NCBI RefSeq assembly: GCF_001563285.1
Contig: NZ_CP005191.1
Span: 124,001 to 188,000, forward strand
DNA from: Sphingobium sp. MI1205
GTDB lineage: Bacteria > Pseudomonadota > Alphaproteobacteria > Sphingomonadales > Sphingomonadaceae
DNA length: 64,000 nucleotides
Reading direction: 5' to 3'
Part shown: positions 18,915 through 27,264 of the stretch, one piece after another
Layout: each line of letters begins with the position of its first letter
How positions within the stretch are numbered: position 1 is the first letter of the stretch
Notes under the pieces: generated by a model
The model's input: only the letters and a program-made list of their open reading frames with translations
The model's database searches: none
What the model was told of the DNA's origin: nothing
Position numbers and translations under genes: made by a program

Positions 18915-20255
18915 TTAGCGCATCGCGAACAGCTCCTGATGGAAACGTTTCGCTACCGGAAAGCCCAGCGCGGCAAAGTCCCGGCGCAGCGTTTCACCAA
19001 ATCCAAGGGGGCCGCAAAACCAGAGGCTCGCCTCCCGCCATTCCGGCACGGCGGCGCGTATTCGCTCGCCATCGAGGCGGCCATCGCGTGCATCGACCAG
19101 AACATGCAGGCGAATATGGGCAGCCGCCGCATCCGCTTGCAGCTTGCCCAGAGCCTCCTCGTCGACTTCGGCCGTGCAGTGGAAGAGATCAATCTCCGCG
19201 CGCGCGCCTTCGGGACTCTGGGCCAGATACTTCATGCGGGCGATGAACGGCGTGATACCGATCCCGCCACCGATCCAGATCTGACGGGCGCTATCATCGT
19301 CGAATGTGAAGCATCCATAAGGCCCCTCGATCCTGATCTCCTGGCCGACATGGAGTTTTTCGGGCAGGCGCCGCGTATGATCCCCCAGTCCCTTGGTGAT
19401 GAAGGTGATCCGCCGCTCATCCTCGCGCCAGGCGGACGCGATGGTATAGGGATGCGGCCCTTCGGCCGGGTCCGACACGGCAAAGGCGAACTGGCCGGGT
19501 CGGTGGCCGGGCCACCCCTCCCCCATGTCGACGATGGTCTCGAGCGCCCGCACGCCCGGATAATGGTGGATGGCGGCAATCCTGCCCGGCACCTGCCGGT
19601 CCCGGCCTGCGCGGCGCGACAGAATGAGGATCGCCGCCCCGGTGCCGCAAGCAAGCAGCGCCGCCAGCGTGAGGCCGTACGGAGACAGCCAGTAGCTGAA
19701 CGTCGTCAGGATCACGGCATGAAAGACCAGCACGAGATAGGCCAGCGCCAGAAGCCGATGCGTTCGATAGAAGAAGCGGTAGGGAATGCGCTGGATGAGC
19801 GCGACGGCGATCAGCGCAACCACGGCATAAAAGGCCCACTCGCCCAGACCCTCCGCCGTGTGGCGGAGACTGGCGAACAGGGCCTCGACAGGATTGCTTG
19901 CGGGCGGTTGCGGGCCACGCGACGGTCGTTCGAGCCAGCCCCACCCCACGGCCCATTTCGGACCCTTCGCCCACAGCCAGTGCGCGATGGCCGTGACCAG
20001 TGCCGCGATGCCGAGCCATTTGTGGAGACGATACATCTTGTCCAGTCCGCCCAGCCCATGTTCGGGCCAGCGGGGGCGGATGGCGAGCATCATCGCGACG
20101 CTCATGCAGGCGATCGCCAGCGCGCCGCTATACTGCACCGCCGCGCTGCGGATCGCGAAAAAGCCGGACGACCGGAATATGGACAGGTCCGCAAGAAGCC
20201 ACAACATGGTGACCAAGGCGGCCAGGCCCCAGAATGTCAGTCGCAGGTTGCGCAT
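18915..20255 (-). CDS. Ferric-reductase-like flavocytochrome (Fre/NOX type)
   Basis: The 446-residue protein has six N-terminal helices with paired histidines (MYRLHKWLGIAALVTAIAHW; RTHRLLALAYLVLVFHAV) typical of the ferric-reductase transmembrane domain. An FAD-binding domain (HPYTIAS, about residue 265) and an NAD(P)-binding domain (WIGGGIGITPFIARM, about 330) follow. It should move electrons from NAD(P)H across the membrane, plausibly to reduce Fe(III) or Cu(II). It is the most upstream gene of the metal block. Confidence 0.9.
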   Translation of the reverse strand: MRNLRLTFWGLAALVTMLWLLADLSIFRSSGFFAIRSAAVQYSGALAIACMSVAMMLAIRPRWPEHGLGGLDKMYRLHKWLGIAALVTAIAHWLWAKGPKWAVGWGWLERPSRGPQPPASNPVEALFASLRHTAEGLGEWAFYAVVALIAVALIQRIPYRFFYRTHRLLALAYLVLVFHAVILTTFSYWLSPYGLTLAALLACGTGAAILILSRRAGRDRQVPGRIAAIHHYPGVRALETIVDMGEGWPGHRPGQFAFAVSDPAEGPHPYTIASAWREDERRITFITKGLGDHTRRLPEKLHVGQEIRIEGPYGCFTFDDDSARQIWIGGGIGITPFIARMKYLAQSPEGARAEIDLFHCTAEVDEEALGKLQADAAAAHIRLHVLVDARDGRLDGERIRAAVPEWREASLWFCGPLGFGETLRRDFAALGFPVAKRFHQELFAMR

Positions 20256-20447
20256 TTCGATCCTTGTCCGGCCCTTGCGTCAATTGTTCCCTTCGCCCTG
20301 TAGCGATCGGCCCAGCTGTGGGATTGATTTCGGACAAGAAGGCAGAACCCCTTGCTCGGCGCATGCGAACATCGCCGACAAGTCTGACGAAAGCCTGACG
20401 AGCATTACCCAAATTCGATAGTGTCAGGCCTCGCAGCGTGACATATT

Positions 20448-20714
20448 TCACGAAATGGGTGCACCATCGGCAGCATAGGTCCGGCTCCGGTCGTATTCGT
20501 GGTCGCCCGCTTCGTCGACAAGATAGCCGGACACTTCTTCGGCGTAGTCCGCTTCAAGCACTCCTGTAGCACTCGGAATCAGACGAACACCGAAACCGTT
20601 GGCAAAGAGAAGGCGATCTGCCTCCTTCATTGCTGCAAACTGGTCATGTGCGGTCACGCCCAGTTTGACGCGCACGGTGGCATAGACGTGAACGAAATGG
20701 GTTGGCGCAGACAT
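20448..20714 (-). CDS. Small conserved-looking protein of unknown function
   Basis: The start at 20714 has AGGGAGA ten bases upstream; the frame is open further but without a site. The product has 88 residues, soluble, with a mixed alpha/beta pattern (THFVHVYATVRVKLGV... AMKEADRLLFANGFG... YAEEVSGYLVDEAGD). It is the last gene of a leftward run of four small genes. No known domain was recognised. Confidence 0.65.
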   Translation of the reverse strand: MSAPTHFVHVYATVRVKLGVTAHDQFAAMKEADRLLFANGFGVRLIPSATGVLEADYAEEVSGYLVDEAGDHEYDRSRTYAADGAPIS

Positions 20715-20812
20715 GCTGATCTCCCTTTGAGGCATTGGAATGATCGCGGGTGACAGGCCCAGATGCCTTGGCGCACGGCCGACATCGTCAGCCCCGATCG
20801 AGGCCGAAGTCA

Positions 20813-20983
20813 TCAGCGGGGTTCGATGACGTCCCGCAATATAGTGCTGAGGGCATCATTGATCGCGTAAAGCACACCGCTATGGGCAGTGTCGCCCATG
20901 CCGTCGAGATAGAGATCCGGGATTAGATTGTTGACTGCATGCGTCGCATCATCAACGAGTTGATCGAATTCGTCCTCGGTCAT
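20813..20983 (-). CDS. Small acidic protein of unknown function
   Basis: The 56-residue product starts at the ATG at 20983, which has AGGAA at good spacing. It is acidic and probably helical (MTEDEFDQLVDDATHAVNNL). It sits four bases after the stop of the preceding gene, as part of the same run. Function not recognised. Confidence 0.6.
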   Translation of the reverse strand: MTEDEFDQLVDDATHAVNNLIPDLYLDGMGDTAHSGVLYAINDALSTILRDVIEPR

Positions 20984-20987
20984 GGGG

Positions 20988-21263
20988 CTATTCCTGACCA
21001 GGAGATGCGGACAGGCTCTCAACCTGTATCCGGAAGGTGGCGCCATCATTGAGCGTCAACCCGATCTCGACACCGTCTTCATTTTCACAGCTGGAGAGGA
21101 TTTCCACGTCAGCACGGGTTCCATGCACAGCCGAGACGATATGATGGTGGTGATCCCCTGACGGCCGCCCTCCCACGTCGCATGCCTGCATGTGGGTCTC
21201 GAGCAACTCGCACAGCACTGCGGCGACTGTGCATGCTTTCGTCATGGACGATCCGTCAGTCAT
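20988..21263 (-). CDS. Small protein of unknown function with a His cluster
   Basis: The 91-residue product starts at the ATG at 21263, preceded by GGAG; the frame overlaps the end of the upstream gene by eight bases. It contains GDHHHHIVSAVHG in the middle and a beta-rich C-terminus (VEIGLTLNDGATFRIQVES). Four histidines in a row could bind metal, but nothing else supports that. Function not recognised. Confidence 0.6.
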   Translation of the reverse strand: MTDGSSMTKACTVAAVLCELLETHMQACDVGGRPSGDHHHHIVSAVHGTRADVEILSSCENEDGVEIGLTLNDGATFRIQVESLSASPGQE

Positions 21264-21495
21264 CTGCGTGCTCCATCCTGTCGTCAAAGAAGGTGCCGTC
21301 GTTGCCGAGCGCGGTGAGTTCAGCCTGCAGGGCATGGGGTGGGACATCGTCGGCGGATGTGATGGCGAAGGCGCCAACCATGTCACCGAAGTCCATTTCC
21401 TCGCCGATACGGGCGAGGCTCATGGTCGAGAGGCGATCCTCATCGCTGTCATGCATCAACAGCGTGACGCCAATAGTCACCTTTCGGATTTTCAT
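21256..21495 (-). CDS. Small protein of unknown function, cut off from its upstream region by an IS
   Basis: The 79-residue product begins MKIRKVTIGVTLLMHD. The ATG at 21495 lies two bases from the inferred left end of the IS1111-group element, so its native ribosome-binding site has been separated. If the IS is removed, GGGAAGGA at the end of the 22800-24146 gene would lie directly in front of this start, indicating one ancestral operon. Expression today would depend on IS sequence. Function not recognised. Confidence 0.65.
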   Translation of the reverse strand: MKIRKVTIGVTLLMHDSDEDRLSTMSLARIGEEMDFGDMVGAFAITSADDVPPHALQAELTALGNDGTFFDDRMEHADD

Positions 21496-21496
21496 C

Positions 21497-22826
21497 TTAT
21501 GGGATGGACGCCTCCCGCAAGCGGGCCGAGCATGTTGCCACAGCGACCGGGAAGAGGAGTTCATCACATGCAAATGCTAGCGATCGATTTGGGCAAGCAG
21601 TCTTTTCACATCTACGGGATCACTTGCGAAGGTGAGGTAATCTCGCGGAAGGTTAGCAGGGCAAAGCTGGTCGATGCGGTGACCAGATTGCAACCGCAGT
21701 CGGTCGCGATGGAAGCCTGCGCCAGTTCACACCACTGGGGCCGCGTCTTCGAGGCGCTGAGTTATGCCGTTCGCCTGATCCATCCGCGTTTCGTCAAGCC
21801 ATTCGTGAAGGGATCGAAGAATGATGCGGTTGATGCCGAAGCCATTTTCGAAGCTGCCAACAGGCCAACCATGCGGTTCGTGCCGCTGAAGAGCGTCGAA
21901 CAGCAGGATCTGCAAGCTCTGCACCGAACGCGTGACAGACTGATCGTGCAGCGCACCGCGTTGATCAATCACACTCGTGGTCTTTTGGCCGAGTATGGCG
22001 TCGTCATGCCGGCAGGTGCGTCCCGGTTCCGGCTGCAGGTCGACAAGATGATCGAAATTGCCGAACTATCGCACTTGGCGAAGGACCTGTTCCTGAAGCT
22101 CGTCGAGGAGTATCGCGACTTGGATGCCAGAGTATCCACTCTGGATGACATGCTGGTTGATATCTGCCGGAGAGACGATCGTTGCAAACGTCTGACTACG
22201 CTGCCGGGGGTAGGACCGATTGTCGCAACCTCCCTCATCGCCGCAATTGACGATGGCCGACACTTCGCATCCGGCCGAGCCCTTTCTGCCTGGATTGGAC
22301 TGGTTCCGCGACAATACACGACCGGCGGAAAGCCAAGGCTCGGTGGTATCGGGAACAGAGCCAATCATTACCTGAGGCGCCAGCTGATACATGGTGCACG
22401 GTCTGCGTTGCTGCGGATCGCCAAGCATGACGACCGGCGTTCAAAATGGGCGCAGGAACTGCAATCAAGGGCAGGCCACAACAAGACACTCGTCGCCATG
22501 GCAAACAAGACTGCTCGCATGGCCTGGGCGATGTTGCGAAGCGGCGAAAGTTACAAAATGGCGTGACCGTTCGGGCAGCGGGCCGCAATCTGATCAGAGG
22601 TTACAAATGCGAGGTGAAGACTTGATGGTGTAACGGCACGGACCGCCGCTTCACAGCCTGTAAGGAACGATGGCCCTCGAGGCCGCTCATCTTAAAAGGC
22701 ACTGAACCGCGCGGATTCCCATCATGGCCAGGGGCGAAAACACCTCAATCAACAGGCCGGATAGATTCACGCATCCAATGCCGGAGCAACATCGAGAAAC
22801 TACCTTGCGCGGGAGGCGTCCATAGA
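21497..22826 (+). mobile_element. IS110-family insertion sequence, IS1111 group, about 1.33 kb
   Basis: A transposase gene is flanked by perfect 15-bp inverted repeats ATGGACGCCTCCCGC (21504-21518) and its complement (22809-22823). Sub-terminal inverted repeats, some bases inside the true ends, are the hallmark of the IS1111 subgroup. The outer ends given here assume the usual 7-bp left and 3-bp right offsets and are uncertain by a few bases. The 3' untranslated part (22567-22808) has no gene. No target duplication is visible, as expected for the group. Confidence 0.85.
21568..22566 (+). CDS. IS110-family (IS1111 group) transposase
   Basis: The 332-residue product starts at the ATG at 21568, preceded by AAGAGGAG. 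The N-terminal RuvC-like DEDD domain shows Asp in LAIDLGKQ and Asp/Asp in SKNDAVDAEAI. The C-terminal transposase_20 domain has LPGVGPIVATSLIAAI and the conserved Ser-containing GIGNRANHYLRRQLIHGARS. The gene looks intact, so the element may still be active. Confidence 0.95.
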   Translation: MQMLAIDLGKQSFHIYGITCEGEVISRKVSRAKLVDAVTRLQPQSVAMEACASSHHWGRVFEALSYAVRLIHPRFVKPFVKGSKNDAVDAEAIFEAANRPTMRFVPLKSVEQQDLQALHRTRDRLIVQRTALINHTRGLLAEYGVVMPAGASRFRLQVDKMIEIAELSHLAKDLFLKLVEEYRDLDARVSTLDDMLVDICRRDDRCKRLTTLPGVGPIVATSLIAAIDDGRHFASGRALSAWIGLVPRQYTTGGKPRLGGIGNRANHYLRRQLIHGARSALLRIAKHDDRRSKWAQELQSRAGHNKTLVAMANKTARMAWAMLRSGESYKMA

Positions 22827-24146
22827 ATCGTTCCTTCCCTGGATTGACGTGTTTGCTGGCCTTGGCCATGCCAGCCGCGTTGCACCGCCGAATGCCCGCA
22901 GGCGCGCTGCCATCGTGCTGCGCAGACGGGCGCGATTTGCGATGACGGTTTCCCATGCCAATGGCTCGCCTCGCGCCGTGACGAAGCCCGCGGCAGGCTT
23001 ACCGTCGGCGGTTTCGATGACGATGCGGTGGCCGCGCGGGGGAAGCTTGCCGGCATAACGGGCCGTAAATTCTCCGAGCCGGCCCGTCAGGCCATTGACG
23101 GCCTTGCCCCAACGAATGTGGCCTGCCCCGACCGTCTGGCCCGCGAGAAACCCACGGTCGAGCCAGATACGAAAGTGCGTCCGTTGCTGGAGCGCGGTGT
23201 TCCGCGTTCGTTCCATTGTCCGGCAAAGCGGAAGCGCTGCAGCATGTGCATCGAGCAAAGCCAGATAATACCCTTGGGCAGCGACAAGGATGTCATCAAA
23301 GTCGCGATCACCGAGCAGCGCCCGCAAGCAGGCCTGGAGTGCGCGATCGGACGCGAGTACCTCCAGTGCTTCGGGACCACCGAGGGGCAGCGCCGTATCG
23401 GCTCTATCGAGAGGGTGAAAACCGGCTCCGGAAATGACGACGATGGTCGCCTCCCCGCAGCCCGAGCAGGAATCGAGAGCCGGACGAAGCAGGGCCGTTT
23501 TTGCCGGCGCGGCGACCAGTCCGGCTTCGGGCGCACCGATCAGGAGGAGGCGACGATGCCAGCGTGCCGGCCGCGGCACGTCAGTCGGCTTGAGCCATTC
23601 GCTGGGACGAGGCCGCGCGGGCAAAATGGCCGAAGACGTTGGTGTGCGATCCACCATCAAGGCGCGGCGCGCGGTGTCGAAGAGGTCATCGCGGTTGCCG
23701 CCACCATCGCAAAAGCCGTGATCATAGGCTTCGGCGCCCGCATCGAGTGGGCCAGGCTTGCGGCATTCGGGATCCCAGCCCGCATGCGCGGCATACCAGC
23801 CATCGGCATAGCGGACCGATCGATCCCAGTCATGGCCATGGAGATCGCGCGCGCGCAGAATGGCACGATCGCGATCATCCCCCCGTCCCTCGGCGACTCG
23901 TCTTGCGGTGAAGGCGAAATTGCGGGCCTGTCGTTCCGCCTCGACCATGTGCGCCATCGCTTCCATCACCGGCCGCAGTGCCGTGACACGCTCGCGCATA
24001 CGTGCCATGCGCTGATCGAGTGGGGAATCGTTCGCAAGGTCCGGGAAGCGGCGCCAGGCATCAGCGAGCGCCGCTGCTTGTACCGGGCTTCGACCATGGG
24101 CAATCCATGCGTCGGTGTCAGCGGGGTCAAACGGCTCTGACATCAT
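22800..24146 (-). CDS. Plasmid-backbone protein of unknown function, 3' end altered by the IS
   Basis: The start at 24146 is preceded by AAGGAG; a longer frame exists upstream without a site. The product has 448 residues. The last seven codons (MDASRAR) come from the IS end; the native reading frame would run on as DENPKGDYWRH and stop inside the next gene. The N-terminal half is helical and rich in Asp/Arg. The C-terminal half has TIVVISGAGFHPLDRADTAL and ILVAAQGYYLALLDAHAAAL. No domain was recognised. Confidence 0.7.
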   Translation of the reverse strand: MMSEPFDPADTDAWIAHGRSPVQAAALADAWRRFPDLANDSPLDQRMARMRERVTALRPVMEAMAHMVEAERQARNFAFTARRVAEGRGDDRDRAILRARDLHGHDWDRSVRYADGWYAAHAGWDPECRKPGPLDAGAEAYDHGFCDGGGNRDDLFDTARRALMVDRTPTSSAILPARPRPSEWLKPTDVPRPARWHRRLLLIGAPEAGLVAAPAKTALLRPALDSCSGCGEATIVVISGAGFHPLDRADTALPLGGPEALEVLASDRALQACLRALLGDRDFDDILVAAQGYYLALLDAHAAALPLCRTMERTRNTALQQRTHFRIWLDRGFLAGQTVGAGHIRWGKAVNGLTGRLGEFTARYAGKLPPRGHRIVIETADGKPAAGFVTARGEPLAWETVIANRARLRSTMAARLRAFGGATRLAWPRPANTSIQGRNDSMDASRAR

Positions 24147-24393
24147 CGGTCTCCTTCGATGCGAATCCCAGGAGACGTGGCGGCGATGGTCGGAGGGGAC
24201 AGCGTACCGCTCCGACAGTTTCTCGATCACACCCACAACTGGCATACGCGCGCGCAAGCCCGCGCCCGAAATCGGAATGCACCGAGATCAACGCTTGCCG
24301 TTCGAACGAACTTTCCGTGAAAGGTATATAGAGGCGATAGGAATAGCCCGACTCCTGGACGCCGATCCTGACGCGGACGAAAAGAATGCGCAT
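24127..24393 (-). CDS. Small protein of unknown function
   Basis: The 88-residue product begins MRILFVRVRIGVQESGYSY and continues as a beta-rich domain (RLYIPFTESSFERQALISV). It lies between two genes on the same strand, 12 bases after one and overlapping the next by 20, and it has a weak purine-rich site upstream. The C-terminal third looks less protein-like. It may be a genuine small gene; function not recognised. Confidence 0.5.
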   Translation of the reverse strand: MRILFVRVRIGVQESGYSYRLYIPFTESSFERQALISVHSDFGRGLARAYASCGCDRETVGAVRCPLRPSPPRLLGFASKETDDVRAV

Positions 24394-24405
24394 GATCGCC
24401 TTCGT

Positions 24406-25050
24406 TCAGGCGACGAGACGGGGAACAACGGGCTGCGATGTGGACAAGCGAAGCTCCCGCCGGATTCGTGCGGCGAAGCGGCCCGGGTCGACAAGTTCGC
24501 GGATTGACGCCCAACAATTACGGTCTCCAAGATGATCGTCGCGGCCCTGCACCTTGCGAAAGCACACTTCCCGATCGGGACCGGAGAGGCCGAGCGAGAG
24601 TTGCACCCAGACATCCTCGCCGTGCAGCGTCACTTCGCCTGACACGGCGGGACCACCCTTGTTGGACCGGATATCGAAACTGCCCTCGTCGAGCGCGAGG
24701 GCGTCGGCCAGGCGGCGCATGGCGGCGCGCCCCTCCGAATGAAACAGGCGCTTGGCGGGCTCGTCATGGGCAACGCCGCGATAGGCGAGCGTCTTCAGAA
24801 CCGGCCGGTTCCGCAGCTCGGCGATCCGCGCGATGCAGTCGCGCCGCAGATCCGCGTCCGGTGCACGCGTTTCGCACACCGTCCCCAGATGGCGCGCAAG
24901 CAGAATAACCGCCGGATCACGTTCGAGATCGATGCCGGCGTTGCGGCAATCGGTGATGGCGGCGTGGATCGCATGCAGCGCCGTGCCGATCGTGATCAGC
25001 GCGCTGGGATCGAGAGCCTGACTGTAGCGGAAGGCGAGATCATAATTCAT
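24406..25050 (-). CDS. Protein of unknown function
   Basis: The 214-residue product starts at the ATG at 25050, which has GGAGA upstream. The N-terminus (MNYDLAFRYSQALDPSALI) is helical; the middle has an Arg/Asp-rich helical bundle; the C-terminal part is beta-rich (VSGEVTLHGEDVWVQLSLG). Soluble, no signal peptide. It sits in the leftward plasmid-backbone run; function not recognised. Confidence 0.65.
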   Translation of the reverse strand: MNYDLAFRYSQALDPSALITIGTALHAIHAAITDCRNAGIDLERDPAVILLARHLGTVCETRAPDADLRRDCIARIAELRNRPVLKTLAYRGVAHDEPAKRLFHSEGRAAMRRLADALALDEGSFDIRSNKGGPAVSGEVTLHGEDVWVQLSLGLSGPDREVCFRKVQGRDDHLGDRNCWASIRELVDPGRFAARIRRELRLSTSQPVVPRLVA

Positions 25051-25111
25051 GAGAGTCTCCGGGTCTCGAGCGGTTCGGCCGCTCACACCTCCGTTCCCCC
25101 TCTCCTCACCT

Positions 25112-26146
25112 TCAGTCCGCTGATGCTGCGCCGTAGATGTCCGCTGCCCATTGCTCGGTCCACAGGGCCGTCATCTCGTCATGGTCGAGATCGCCGGTTT
25201 CGATGAGATCGCGTATCTCGCGGCGCGCCTGTGCGATCACCCGCTCCCAGGGGTCTGCCGGTTCGGGAGGTGGCGGCACCTCAGGTTGCACCGGCAACTG
25301 TCGCGAAGGCCGATCAAGGCGAGCATGCTGTCTGAGCAACCACTGCGTCATATGGTCCGCCACCAAGCGGTCGGTCTTGGCTTGACCACAACGTCGCGCG
25401 GCGATGCGCGCGCTGACCCCATAGGCCTGGCTGTCGATCGAGGCGATACGATGGGCGAAGGCGGTGAGATAGGGGATGGCGGCGCCCTTGACGCCGAAGA
25501 GATGCAGACGGGTCTGCCTTGGCAGCACCTGGTCGAGACGATCAACGACGGCGATCAGTCCATCCGCGCCATGGACAGGGCGCCGGCACATGCTGCCGAC
25601 ACCGACAAGCCCGGCGCGCTCGATCATATGCGCGAGCGCCACTGCACAGCGTTCATAATCACCGGGATGACGTCCCTGAATGACCGGCATGAAGGTCGCA
25701 TCGATCCCGGCATTTTCAGCGCGCAGCCGGCATTCGATGTTGGCCCGGATGGTACGGGACATGCGGTCGAGCACCTCGTTGCGATCGCTGGCCACTTCCT
25801 GCTCGACGCAATAGTCGAGGCTTGCCCACCAGCGGAATGGATAGGCTGCGGCCAGGCCGACATAATCATCGACCGTCCAGGGATAGCGCCCATAGGTGAC
25901 CATTGCGCTGAACCCCGCGCTGTCGAGGCTGAGGCTGCGAAGACCATGCGCATTCATGAGTGGCCGCGTCGTCCAGCCGGCCCATTCGCGCCAACCTCGC
26001 TTCGTCGACCAGCGCGACAGGGCATTGGCGGAAATCAGGACGGGCTGCTGAAGCTGTCGGGCGCGCCGCAGGAGCACCCCATCAGCAAGGTGCGGCAGTC
26101 CCACCATGACAGCGATCGAGCGTGACTTGACCGGATAATTGTTCAT
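25112..26146 (-). CDS. Queuine tRNA-ribosyltransferase-like protein (DpdA-related / DUF7221 type)
   Basis: The 344-residue product has a TGT-like TIM-barrel signature: LSLDSAGFSAMV (about residue 70), WWASLDYCVEQE (about 105), MPVIQGRHPGDY (about 150), GVGSMCRRP (about 185), LHLFGVKG and SIDSQAYG (about 230-250). Tandem Asp residues in these loops match the base-exchange fold of tRNA-guanine transglycosylases. DpdA proteins use this fold to insert 7-deazaguanine bases into DNA. No other dpd gene is seen here. The ATG at 26146 is preferred because GGAA precedes it. The role (DNA base modification or anti-restriction) is inference. Confidence 0.75.
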   Translation of the reverse strand: MNNYPVKSRSIAVMVGLPHLADGVLLRRARQLQQPVLISANALSRWSTKRGWREWAGWTTRPLMNAHGLRSLSLDSAGFSAMVTYGRYPWTVDDYVGLAAAYPFRWWASLDYCVEQEVASDRNEVLDRMSRTIRANIECRLRAENAGIDATFMPVIQGRHPGDYERCAVALAHMIERAGLVGVGSMCRRPVHGADGLIAVVDRLDQVLPRQTRLHLFGVKGAAIPYLTAFAHRIASIDSQAYGVSARIAARRCGQAKTDRLVADHMTQWLLRQHARLDRPSRQLPVQPEVPPPPEPADPWERVIAQARREIRDLIETGDLDHDEMTALWTEQWAADIYGAASAD

Positions 26147-26174
26147 GTTATGTTCCATTCAAGGGAGATTTTTA

Positions 26175-26669
26175 ATGACCGAGCAGGCCGCCCGCTATTT
26201 TGAACCGTTCGATCTCGATGTGACGCTGCGCGATGCCGCGCTTGACGATCAAAACCGCCCCACCCGCCGCATGCTGGCCAATGCGGCGATCGGTATGCAT
26301 GTCGAGGATGCCTATTATTCGGTGCGCGAACTGCGCGAGGCGATGTCCTGGGTCCATGAGGGTGAGACGGGCGGCAAGCGCAAGCTCGCGTCCATCCTGA
26401 GCAATCCGGCAGGCGACGATTTCCAGCGCTGCATCTATTTCTGCCTCGCTGGCCGCGGCATCGTCGAGATGCTCGACGATCTGATGTGGCTCGAAGAGCT
26501 GCTCGAAGCGCGCGGCCGCGTCGCGGGCAGCATCCACCGCCGGAAAATCAGGGCACGTCCGCTGGTCTCGCCTTATGTAGCTGACGAACCGGATGGCCCT
26601 GTCGTCGCCTCAACCGAGAACTTCAGGCAAGGCCGTTCCTGGTGGGCCGATCCCGGCCTCACTGCCTGA
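26175..26669 (+). CDS. Protein of unknown function divergent from the TGT-like gene
   Basis: The 164-residue product starts at the ATG at 26175, which has AAGGGAGA at good spacing. It is soluble and largely helical (RRMLANAAIGMHVEDAYY; IVEMLDDLMWLEELLEA). It is one of the few rightward genes in this backbone stretch, and only 28 bases separate its start from the start of the TGT-like gene, so the two probably share a regulatory region. Function not recognised. Confidence 0.65.
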   Translation: MTEQAARYFEPFDLDVTLRDAALDDQNRPTRRMLANAAIGMHVEDAYYSVRELREAMSWVHEGETGGKRKLASILSNPAGDDFQRCIYFCLAGRGIVEMLDDLMWLEELLEARGRVAGSIHRRKIRARPLVSPYVADEPDGPVVASTENFRQGRSWWADPGLTA

Positions 26670-26704
26670 CGGGACCGCGCGGTACGCCGCTCCAGCCTTG
26701 GAGA

Positions 26705-27211
26705 TCACCGCTCACAAGCGAGGCGGTCGCCGCGCCGCCACCGAGCCGGCTCGATCCACTGGCCAGCGAACGCGCCAGCCTTGTTTCGCTGCGCGGCGGC
26801 AAAGGCTTCGGTATATTGCTTCGCACGCGCCGGATCGGTTTTCAGGAATTGGGGTTGGGGAATGGCGAGACCCGCGCGGATCAGCGTCTCTCCGAGATCG
26901 CGGCCTTTCACGGTCACAGTCGCCACCGGCCGACCATAGCTCGAGCGGTTGGTGAGCCGGATTTGGGCGTCGGCTTCGCCCAGAATCCGCGCGGCATGAT
27001 CCTGAGCCGCCTTGCCACATTCCCAGCACGACCGCGCCCGTTCACAGAGCTGACGGCGCTCGAACGCATCGACACCAAGGAGACGGAAATCGGCTGCAAT
27101 CGTGTCGCCATCGAGCGCGCGAGCGGATGCGGTAAACCCCGGCTCATTGACGGGAGCACCCCGGACGTCGCATGCGGAGACAAGGAATAGGAAACACAGA
27201 AAACGATACAT
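26705..27211 (-). CDS. Thermonuclease-family (SNase-like) exported nuclease
   Basis: The start at 27211 gives a short signal sequence with a lipobox-like end (FLCFLFLVSAC). The 168-residue product has the SNase core: ARALDGDTI, FRLLGVDAFERRQLC, a basic central strand (SSYGRPVATVTVKGRDLGE) and LIRAGLAIPQP. The usual DxxE/R catalytic pattern is partly seen (GVDAFER). Members of this family are common on conjugative plasmids. An upstream start (27259) is possible. Confidence 0.78.
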   Translation of the reverse strand: MYRFLCFLFLVSACDVRGAPVNEPGFTASARALDGDTIAADFRLLGVDAFERRQLCERARSCWECGKAAQDHAARILGEADAQIRLTNRSSYGRPVATVTVKGRDLGETLIRAGLAIPQPQFLKTDPARAKQYTEAFAAAQRNKAGAFAGQWIEPARWRRGDRLACER

Positions 27212-27264
27212 TCGATGTCTATGACAAAGGGCGCTGATCTTTTCCATTGCGTCGAACACGAAGT

